Under the pieces are notes generated by a model. It saw nothing but the letters and a program-made list of their open reading frames with translations, was not told the origin of the DNA and did not search any database. Shown in pieces: positions 24,742 to 31,287 of a stretch of DNA of 64,000 nt (positions are counted from its first letter, which is position 1; each line of letters starts with the position of its first letter). Source of the DNA: OLB9 sp041392785 (GTDB lineage Bacteria; Bacteroidota; Bacteroidia; Chitinophagales; Saprospiraceae); contig JAWKLK010000001.1 in assembly GCA_041392785.1 (NCBI GenBank), positions 372,001 through 436,000 on the forward strand. Direction: 5' to 3'. Position numbers and translations under genes: made by a program.

Positions 24742-24772
24742 CAAAGGTACATGATTAAAATATGCCATCAAA
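24742..24772 (-). promoter_or_regulatory. Bacteroidota promoter of gcvT
   Basis: TTTG (24769-24772), exact 19-nt spacer, TACCTTTG (24742-24749) on the minus strand; leader about 60 nt. Confidence 0.8.
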
Positions 24773-24798
24773 GACATCTGGATTGAAATATATATGCC

Positions 24799-24897
24799 AT
24801 TTTGTCATGTTGTTTCGTATTTAAACGCCATTATGTCATAGCGGTCATGAAAAGAGTGACAATTTATGTCATGGAATACGTTGGAATACCCATTGAT
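24799..24897 (+). promoter_or_regulatory. putative sigma-54-type promoter with three spaced upstream sites, Hsp20 operon
   Basis: Three copies of WTTWTGTCAT begin at 24799, 24830 and 24863, 31 and 33 nt apart, about three helical turns each, so they face the same side of the DNA. The third is also half of an inverted pair, TGACA (24857-24861) with TGTCA (24867-24871). Nine nt after the third site is TTGG-N8-TTGAT (24881-24897), where the GG and GA dinucleotides have exactly the -24/-12 spacing of sigma-54 promoters; the canonical C at -12 is A. The predicted start is about 35 nt before the Hsp20 ATG. No TAnnTTTG element is seen here. A repressor-binding array is the alternative. Confidence 0.5.
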
Positions 24898-24943
24898 ACA
24901 TGAAAACAGTTATTAATTTTAAAAAATAAAATTTATTATAGTT

Positions 24944-25333
24944 ATGTACAATACAATGAATTCTAAACCGGGTTTTCACACAAGAAGAGACTTCCGCAGA
25001 CATCCAATGCATTATGCGCCTACCGTATTAGCCAATGTAGTAGAAAATGATAAACACTATCAAATCCAGATGGCGATACCTGGGTATCAAAAAGATCAAA
25101 TAGACATCAGCATAGCTGAAAATACACTGACAATTGCCGGCAAAGCCAATGAAAATGAACAAGAGCAAATCTACACAAGAAAAGAGTTTGCTAGTGGTAA
25201 TTTTTCTAGGAAATTCACCTTACCAAAAGGAACCAATGCCGAAAATATCAGCGCAGAATATGCTAATAGTATCTTATTAATAACCATTACAAAAACACCT
25301 GATGCACAGCCCATCAAAGTAAACATTCAATAA
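24944..25333 (+). CDS. small heat-shock protein (Hsp20/alpha-crystallin)
   Basis: ATP-independent holdase chaperone of 129 aa that keeps unfolding proteins soluble. The alpha-crystallin domain spans about residues 27-115 (NVVENDKHYQIQMAIPGYQKDQIDISIAENTLTIAG over about 28-63, then FSRKFTLPKGTNAENISAEYANSILLI). The C-terminal tail has PIKVNI, the IxI-type motif used for oligomer assembly. First gene of a two-gene Hsp20 unit; the second lies 39 nt downstream and a strong terminator follows it. The promoter region differs from the housekeeping type, suggesting stress control. Confidence 0.93.
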   Translation: MYNTMNSKPGFHTRRDFRRHPMHYAPTVLANVVENDKHYQIQMAIPGYQKDQIDISIAENTLTIAGKANENEQEQIYTRKEFASGNFSRKFTLPKGTNAENISAEYANSILLITITKTPDAQPIKVNIQ

Positions 25334-25372
25334 TTTTCACATTTTAATTATAATCCATAAAAAAAACAAATC

Positions 25373-25813
25373 ATGAATATCGTAAAAGTTAATCCATTTG
25401 CACCCAATAAAACCTTCTCAAATCTGATGGAGGAGATATTCAACAAAAGTATTGGAGAAATTGTAGGCAATGACTTCACCATCTCCAATCCCGCTGTGAA
25501 TATTATAGAAAAAGGAGATGCCTTTGTACTTGAATTAGCGGCTCCAGGACTGGAAAAATCTGATTTTAATATTCAAGTTGATAAAAGTCAATTGACCATT
25601 TCTGTTGAAAAAGAGGTTAAAACTGAAGAAGGTGATGGCAAATGGACGCGTAAAGAGTTTAATTACAGTAAATTTTCTAAGACCTTTACTTTAAGTGATA
25701 AAGTCAATCCAGAATCAGTATCTGCTGAATACGACAATGGGATCCTTACAGTCACTATCAACAAAAAAGAGGTCGAAAAGGAAAAAGCACCAATCAAAAT
25801 TGATATCAAATAA
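25373..25813 (+). CDS. small heat-shock protein (Hsp20/alpha-crystallin), second copy
   Basis: Hsp20 of 146 aa, a diverged paralogue of the preceding gene. It has a longer N-terminal arm (NPFAPNKTFSNLMEEIFNKS) that typically controls oligomer size and client binding, the alpha-crystallin domain at about 40-135, and a C-terminal PIKIDIK with the IxI motif. Pairs of unlike small heat-shock proteins often form mixed or sequential chaperone oligomers (as with IbpA/IbpB), which fits this arrangement by inference. Transcription should stop at the hairpin at 25845-25885. Confidence 0.94.
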   Translation: MNIVKVNPFAPNKTFSNLMEEIFNKSIGEIVGNDFTISNPAVNIIEKGDAFVLELAAPGLEKSDFNIQVDKSQLTISVEKEVKTEEGDGKWTRKEFNYSKFSKTFTLSDKVNPESVSAEYDNGILTVTINKKEVEKEKAPIKIDIK

Positions 25814-25844
25814 TATATCGCATAGAGTTTTGAATCGTTTTTTA

Positions 25845-25885
25845 AGAGACGGCAGAGGAAACCTCTGCTGTCTCTTTTTATTTTA
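25845..25885 (+). terminator. rho-independent terminator of the Hsp20 unit
   Basis: Fourteen-pair stem with one G-U pair (25845-25858 with 25862-25875), AAA loop, then TTTTATTTT. Very strong intrinsic terminator, active for the plus strand only. Confidence 0.85.
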
Positions 25886-25987
25886 GGAGGGTGATGTTTA
25901 ATTTTTTATAATCTGATACTGCGAATAATTAAGTACAGAACAGACCTGCATAAAACACTAAATGCTTAAATGCCTAATTCAATAAAT

Positions 25988-27046
25988 CTATAGTGATTTA
26001 TTCCTACAAATTTTGATGTTATTTAATAGCTCTTCTTTACGTTTGGATAAAGAATAATTGTCTGTAATTCTCTTACGCAAATTATAAATATTTTCATCCT
26101 CGACAAGACAAAACTTAATCAACTTGTCTAATTCCGAAACACTTCTATTCTTCAAAACAAACCTTGTGTCTCCTACAATCTCAGGCATCATACCAACATT
26201 ACTTACTATCGGAGTACAACCGCTTAGCATTGCTTCACATAAAGAAAGACCAAAACTTTCAGATATAGAAAGTTGAAGATAAAATCTGTGAAGATTATAA
26301 TATTCTACTAACTTTTTATGAGAAATCTTACCAACTAAGTGAACATTCGGAAGATCATTATTATACCCAAAAATTTTTTCAGAGCCAATAATACTAAATT
26401 CCAGAATTGGATTTTGTTTTGCAATCTCTAAAATAAGGTCTATTCCTTTAAGTACTACATTCTTTAAAAGATGAAGATCTAATGCCACAGTTAAAAAAGA
26501 GTACTTAGGTCGATCTTCATTTGTAATATTAAAAACTGAAATATCCAATCCATTATGGATTACTTGATATGGCGTCTTAAAAGATTGTATAATATTCTTG
26601 AGACCAAATTTTGCCCCATTGTTATTATAGTATTTTGAATTATTTTCAATTAATGCATCACTTACGGGTAACAATAAAGTAGCATGGGTAATCGAAAATT
26701 TGGTAAACCATTTTAATATTGGTTTTTGTAAATTTCCATAGCCAATTTCTGGAATGACATTACATTCTGTCCCATGCAATATGATGATGTGTTTTTTTAA
26801 CTTTAGCATTGAGAATAATGACGGCAAAAAGGTATGATAACCAGCAATTTGAGAAACTATTATGTTGTATTTTTGCCATTTAATCACTAGTGTCTTAAGC
26901 TGACTTAAAAAAAGAATAGGGGTAAGATGCTTTTTTGATATACTAAATTTAAATTCAATTATTCGAAATTTTGACTTTAGAATTTCTTTATCATTTTTAA
27001 TAAAGGATGATGCTGCTTGATAGTTATAGAATACCAGATCTTTCAT
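25988..27046 (-). CDS. glycosyltransferase family 4 (GT-B fold)
   Basis: GT-B enzyme of 352 aa. The donor-binding end is SISESFGLSLCEAMLSGCTPIVS, at about residues 255-277, with the conserved E-x7-E pair, and LHGTECNVIPEIGYG lies in the acceptor half. The start is ATG at 27046: it forms a 4-nt ATGA overlap with the stop of the upstream FkbM gene, so translation is probably coupled. Last gene of a same-strand set with the FkbM methyltransferase, a 50-codon ORF and a T9SS cargo gene. The acceptor is unknown; a surface glycan is likely. Confidence 0.85.
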   Translation of the reverse strand: MKDLVFYNYQAASSFIKNDKEILKSKFRIIEFKFSISKKHLTPILFLSQLKTLVIKWQKYNIIVSQIAGYHTFLPSLFSMLKLKKHIIILHGTECNVIPEIGYGNLQKPILKWFTKFSITHATLLLPVSDALIENNSKYYNNNGAKFGLKNIIQSFKTPYQVIHNGLDISVFNITNEDRPKYSFLTVALDLHLLKNVVLKGIDLILEIAKQNPILEFSIIGSEKIFGYNNDLPNVHLVGKISHKKLVEYYNLHRFYLQLSISESFGLSLCEAMLSGCTPIVSNVGMMPEIVGDTRFVLKNRSVSELDKLIKFCLVEDENIYNLRKRITDNYSLSKRKEELLNNIKICRNKSL

Positions 27047-27930
27047 GTAGGCTGTATAATATAATTCCCCCAATCTTCTAATTCAATCTTTGGTTCACTA
27101 ATAAATTCTCCTCTTTTAATACTAAAAAATTTATAGTTTAGTGATCGAAAGAACTCCATGACATCGGCAGTTGAATAACCTGCATTTTTAAATGTTCCTT
27201 CATTTATTTCTATAAGTATTATTGGTTTATATTTTTGGATTGATCTCGTCATACCTTTTAGCGCAAATAATTCAGCTCCTTCCACATCAATCTTAATAAA
27301 GTCAAGACGACTTAAATTATCAAAAAAGATATCATCGAATACTTTAAGATCAACAATTTCTTGCATTTCACTTCTTTCTGAACTTGAATAAAGAGAGGAC
27401 AATCCTTCGTGAATTCCATGATGAATTTCTGTGTTTGTAGAAGTGTAAATGGGTAATTTTCCAGCCTTATCACTTAGTCCAAATGAAAAAATTTCGATGT
27501 TGTTGAAATCATTTAGATCTTTATTTTTTTGGAGTAAATCCCTTTGAAACGATACTGGTTCAAAAGCAAGTATTCTACCATTTTTTAAAATTGAAGCGGC
27601 TATCAATGAAAATTCACCTTGGTTTGCACCTATATCTATAAATGTCATATGTGGTTTTAAAAACTTCTTTAGAAAAAGCGTTTCATTAACGTGATGAAAT
27701 CCTGTCCAAAAGATACTGCCTCCCATATAAGAATATCGATCAACCTTCATCTTAACATGATTGAAGATTTTCAAAGTATGAAAATCACTCTTTGCAGTAT
27801 TGTAAGTTATTATTCTAAACCATCTGCCCAATCGGACAAATAGCATTCCTATATAATAGCCAAATGGTAAAGATGATATCAAAAAATAATTTGTAAAAAA
27901 TCTAATAATGCTTGCGAGTAATACGATCAT
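27043..27930 (-). CDS. FkbM-family SAM-dependent methyltransferase
   Basis: Methyltransferase of 295 aa. The SAM-binding motif is TFIDIGANQGEFSLIAA (about residue 95-111), followed by the acidic strand ILAFEPVSFQ and LDFIKIDVEGAELFALKG, the signature of the FkbM family, whose members often O-methylate sugars in surface polysaccharides and glycolipids. The first ~30 residues are hydrophobic and may bind the membrane. It overlaps the downstream GT4 start by 4 nt. About 100 nt separate it from the small ORF at 28030-28182. Confidence 0.88.
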   Translation of the reverse strand: MIVLLASIIRFFTNYFLISSLPFGYYIGMLFVRLGRWFRIITYNTAKSDFHTLKIFNHVKMKVDRYSYMGGSIFWTGFHHVNETLFLKKFLKPHMTFIDIGANQGEFSLIAASILKNGRILAFEPVSFQRDLLQKNKDLNDFNNIEIFSFGLSDKAGKLPIYTSTNTEIHHGIHEGLSSLYSSSERSEMQEIVDLKVFDDIFFDNLSRLDFIKIDVEGAELFALKGMTRSIQKYKPIILIEINEGTFKNAGYSTADVMEFFRSLNYKFFSIKRGEFISEPKIELEDWGNYIIQPT

Positions 27931-28029
27931 TCAATATACTTTTTTATCAAACTAATTTAATTTAAAGAATAAATAGGTAATTTCTATGCAAAAATTTACT
28001 TAACATCGGATGCTTTCATTCGTAACGAA

Positions 28030-28182
28030 TCAATGTGAGTCAATTTCAAATATTACTTTGACAGTACCATTTATTGGAATTTTTAATTTTTCTAGTAAAT
28101 TATTTCGAAACGGCCCAAAAACAGTACGTGCGAACTTGTTAATTGGTTTATAATAAAAGAATTTTCTTAAAGGTATACCCAT
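28030..28182 (-). CDS. 50-aa ORF overlapping the stop of the T9SS cargo gene; possible methyltransferase remnant
   Basis: ORF of 50 codons whose ATG overlaps the preceding stop as TAATG, a classic translational-coupling layout. The product starts MGIPLRKFFYYKPINKFAR and ends KIPINGTVKVIFEIDSH. The C-terminal part resembles the segment just before the catalytic domain of FkbM-type methyltransferases, and the frame continues past the TGA for nine sense codons before another stop. It may therefore be the 5' stump of a second methyltransferase gene rather than a working peptide. I cannot decide from sequence alone. Confidence 0.4.
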   Translation of the reverse strand: MGIPLRKFFYYKPINKFARTVFGPFRNNLLEKLKIPINGTVKVIFEIDSH

Positions 28183-30230
28183 TAATTCTTTATCACTTCA
28201 AATTTTATAATGTCTTGATGAATATGATTTGGCAAAAATAAAAAATATATGCCACAATTAAAGTTTGTCAACTGTATTTTTGTTAATGGAAAAGACAAGT
28301 TGCCTTTTTGAATCATACGTCCTATGATGTCAAAAATAAAATATGGCTCATCTATTTGTAAGTCAGCATCATCAAATTCTAAAAATAAATAATCATTACT
28401 TGGATTTGGGTAGTACCTAACTTGTTGAATTTTATCGTAGTTTTCAGTTTTCGTTTTGATATCAGTATAACAAATTTCCAAATTAGGGTGCTTTTCAATG
28501 ATTGGATGATCCGAAGAACAAAGCAAAAGTACATTCTTAGGAGATTCATCATCCAATCTTAACATAAAGCCATAATTTTCATTTTCAATAATATCCTTTA
28601 TTAAAGGTAGTATATTAATATTGGTATAATCCTGCAATGGAAAAGTGCTTTTAGGCAATATTACTTCATTTAATTTAGTGGTATTGGGTTGATTATCCCA
28701 TGTTACCTGATATTCTTCCCATGGTTCTACAATTTTTTGAATAAAAGCTTGGTTACTACCTTCATGACCCGAAACTGAACCAATGGGTCCTGAAGCAAAC
28801 AAATTTAAACGTGCAGAAACTATTGAACCTAAATTATTTAATGAATCAAGATCAAAAGAAAATAAAGCCCTGTTGACATTTAGACCCCCAAAACTACCAG
28901 GAATGGCATATGCCGCCATCTGAATAGCATCCCCATAGTTAGTTGAAGAAGTATTTAAATGGTCATGATATCCAATTGCTGCGTCCATATGTACTTTTAA
29001 ATTCATGCATTTGACTGAATCACTTTTGGAAGCTAAATCAAATACAATAAAAATGCCGTCCAAGTTATCATTATTTTCAATTGACCCACTTACTACAACT
29101 TTGTTAAACCTACTAGATACCTTCCAAGCATCATCCATTCCACCTTGATTAATAGTAAATGTGGTTAAAGGATTAAAATTATTATCTAAGAAAAGTATAA
29201 ATATATCAGAATTCGACCTTTCCTCCCATGATGAGGCTGCAACCACATATCCATTACTAGTTTTGCATATAGATCGGAATTCCATATTGAGAGGATAATC
29301 GTAACTTTTAAATGTATTCAACTTTCCATCAGCTGAAATGGTAAAAATTTCTAACGCTGATTTCATATTTATCTCATCAAAGATTGTATGACCAGAGATA
29401 AAATTGCCTGACTCTTCTTTGATTGTGGAATTGATGCCATACTGGACATTTAACTGCGGTCTTTCATAAATCCACATTTCGTTTCCATCTTCATCTGTTC
29501 TTATTATCATAGAAGATGTTGTAGATTCTGCTTTTTTTGTAAATCCAGAAACAATATAACCATTATCTTCTGTTTTAATTACATTCCATCCTTCATCATC
29601 TAACTCTCCCCCAAAGCTCTTTAACCAAATTAAATTTCCGTTTCCATCAATTTTTCCTAATATAACATCTTTTTTCCCATTTCCAAAACTATTGGAAAAA
29701 CCAGTAAATACTATTTCTTCATTATTTACTATTATTGATTCTCTCAAATAGTCTTCTCCAAATGAACCCAATGTAAATTCATGGATTTTATTGCCATCAT
29801 TGTCTGTTATGATAAAGTAACAATCTCCTAAACCGTTACCAAAACTCCTACTAGTCCCGCTTAGTAATATATTCCCATTTGAAAACTCATTTATACTTAT
29901 GCCAGTTTCTTGGTCGAAGCCTCCAAATATTTTTTGCCACTCGTTAACTCCTGAAGGGTTGGTTTTTGTAAGGATAATATCTGTATCGAAATTTCCCTCA
30001 CCATAAGTCCATCCAATACTCAAATAAGAACTATCGATGGCAACTATTGTTTCAAACAATATGTCGTTGTAGGGACGATGAGTTGTATTTTCAAGTATCA
30101 ATGTTTGTCCAACTGTCATAGTAGGTTTTGCATAAATGAAAATGAAAATCATTTGTATTACCAAGAAAAATTGGTAATTGTAAATTTTATTTTTGTTTAT
30201 TAGTAAAGATTTAAAATTATAAGTTTTCAT
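28182..30230 (-). CDS. secreted protein with propeller-like repeats, DNRLRE domain and T9SS sorting domain
   Basis: Surface or secreted protein of 682 aa with an N-terminal hydrophobic export segment at about residues 20-38. Residues about 55-400 are blade-like repeats of roughly 50 residues (patterns such as GGELDDEGWNVIKTEDNGYIVSG, over about 205-227), as in bacterial beta-propellers. Residues about 415-590 form a DNRLRE-type carbohydrate-associated beta domain (RALFSFDLDSL, VTWDNQPNT). The last ~80 residues are a type A T9SS sorting domain beginning YYPNPSNDYLFLEF and ending FEVIKN. It should cross the outer membrane by T9SS and may be anchored to lipopolysaccharide. First gene of the set with the FkbM and GT4 genes. 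Binding target unknown. Confidence 0.82.
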   Translation of the reverse strand: MKTYNFKSLLINKNKIYNYQFFLVIQMIFIFIYAKPTMTVGQTLILENTTHRPYNDILFETIVAIDSSYLSIGWTYGEGNFDTDIILTKTNPSGVNEWQKIFGGFDQETGISINEFSNGNILLSGTSRSFGNGLGDCYFIITDNDGNKIHEFTLGSFGEDYLRESIIVNNEEIVFTGFSNSFGNGKKDVILGKIDGNGNLIWLKSFGGELDDEGWNVIKTEDNGYIVSGFTKKAESTTSSMIIRTDEDGNEMWIYERPQLNVQYGINSTIKEESGNFISGHTIFDEINMKSALEIFTISADGKLNTFKSYDYPLNMEFRSICKTSNGYVVAASSWEERSNSDIFILFLDNNFNPLTTFTINQGGMDDAWKVSSRFNKVVVSGSIENNDNLDGIFIVFDLASKSDSVKCMNLKVHMDAAIGYHDHLNTSSTNYGDAIQMAAYAIPGSFGGLNVNRALFSFDLDSLNNLGSIVSARLNLFASGPIGSVSGHEGSNQAFIQKIVEPWEEYQVTWDNQPNTTKLNEVILPKSTFPLQDYTNINILPLIKDIIENENYGFMLRLDDESPKNVLLLCSSDHPIIEKHPNLEICYTDIKTKTENYDKIQQVRYYPNPSNDYLFLEFDDADLQIDEPYFIFDIIGRMIQKGNLSFPLTKIQLTNFNCGIYFLFLPNHIHQDIIKFEVIKN

Positions 30231-30292
30231 TTTTTCAATAAATTTTAAATTTAATTAATTATTACATTTTTTAATGCAGTTGTATTTTTTAA

Positions 30293-30337
30293 GTTTAAAA
30301 AAGAGCTTCTGAATCCTCTCAAAAGCTCTTTTAAACA
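30293..30337 (-). terminator. rho-independent terminator downstream of the LytTR gene
   Basis: AAAAGAGCTT (30299-30308) pairs with AAGCTCTTTT (30323-30332), loop 14 nt, followed on the minus strand by TTAAAC and further T-rich sequence. It separates the two-component genes from the T9SS cargo gene, so the latter likely has its own promoter. Confidence 0.6.
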
Positions 30338-30473
30338 AGTAACTTAATAGTCAAGTGAAAATTTTGTTTTTGGGGTAAATTCAATAACCCATATCACAAA
30401 ATATCCCATAATTAAAGGGTCAATAATCCAGCTGCTCAAAGTTACTTACCATAAACCTAAGCATCATCTAAAT

Positions 30474-30506
30474 TCAGAATTCGGTAGTAAAAAATCAGAA
30501 TTCGGT
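30474..30506. repeat. 12-bp direct repeat duplicating the end of the LytTR gene
   Basis: TCAGAATTCGGT occurs at 30474-30485 and 30495-30506, starts 21 nt apart. The second copy contains the last codons and stop of the LytTR gene. AAGCATC (30459-30465) and GATGCTT (30510-30516) flank the pair as an inverted repeat. Confidence 0.6.
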
Positions 30507-31241
30507 TCGGATGCTTGGTTTTGATTTTAAGAAATTAAAGAATTCATCTTTCCTCCTTCTGGAAATACTTAGGAGTATGTTATTAGTAAGTTTTGCATAA
30601 AAATTCTCTTTGGATACTACACCCTTCAGATATTTTATATGGATTATGTACGAATTGTGGATTCTGAAGAAGTTGCTATTTGCTAATTGTAATTGATAAT
30701 CTTTTAAGGTTCTAGTGGAAATAATCTCTCTTCCATCGACCAACACTAACTTTGTATAATAATTAATGGATTGAAGGTACAAGATTTCATCCATAGAAAT
30801 CAACTCTTTTCCATCCTGAGTCGAAATTTTTATAAAATCATCGATTTTTTGGACTTGTGAATCGAAATCAATTTTACTTTTCAACTTTATGGTCACTTTT
30901 TCGATAGCTTCTTTTAGACTGTCTATATCGATTGGTTTCACAAGATAGTCGATTGCACTTGTTCTAAATGCTCTCACAGCATATTCTTCGTACGCTGTTA
31001 CAAAAATAGTCTCGAATCTTGGATTTTCTATTCCTTTCAAAAAATCAAGCCCATTTTCATTTCCAAGTTCAATGTCTAAAAACATAACATCGGGCTGTAA
31101 ATTTGCAAGTAAATCTTGAGCATCTGCGATACTACCAGCCATTCCTATCACTTCTATATCTTCCAAATAGGTATGCAAAATAGCTTTGAGATTTTCTCTT
31201 CCAGGCTTTTCGTCATCAACTATAATCGCTTTTAGTTTCAT
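30495..31241 (-). CDS. LytTR-family response regulator
   Basis: DNA-binding response regulator of 248 aa. The receiver domain (1-120) has the acidic pair Asp9-Asp10, phospho-acceptor Asp56 in VMFLDIELG, Thr82 and Lys102 in YLVKPID, all that is needed for phosphorylation. The C-terminal LytTR domain (about 145-245, ILYLQSINYYTKLVL and FFRIHNSYIIHIKYL) binds DNA. It follows the membrane kinase gene by 46 nt on the same strand and is almost certainly its partner. Its last codons are duplicated in the 3' flank. Targets unknown; the adjacent T9SS cargo operon is a candidate. Confidence 0.94.
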   Translation of the reverse strand: MKLKAIIVDDEKPGRENLKAILHTYLEDIEVIGMAGSIADAQDLLANLQPDVMFLDIELGNENGLDFLKGIENPRFETIFVTAYEEYAVRAFRTSAIDYLVKPIDIDSLKEAIEKVTIKLKSKIDFDSQVQKIDDFIKISTQDGKELISMDEILYLQSINYYTKLVLVDGREIISTRTLKDYQLQLANSNFFRIHNSYIIHIKYLKGVVSKENFYAKLTNNILLSISRRRKDEFFNFLKSKPSIRTEF

Positions 31242-31287
31242 TTCAATACATTTATTCTTATTTACATTTTAAAATCAGTGGTGAAAT

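Noticed and set aside
24872..24889. Direct repeat TGGAATAC twice, 10 nt apart, in the Hsp20 control region
   Set aside because: As a second -24/-12 box the first copy has wrong bases at -13/-12; kept only as part of the main promoter observation.
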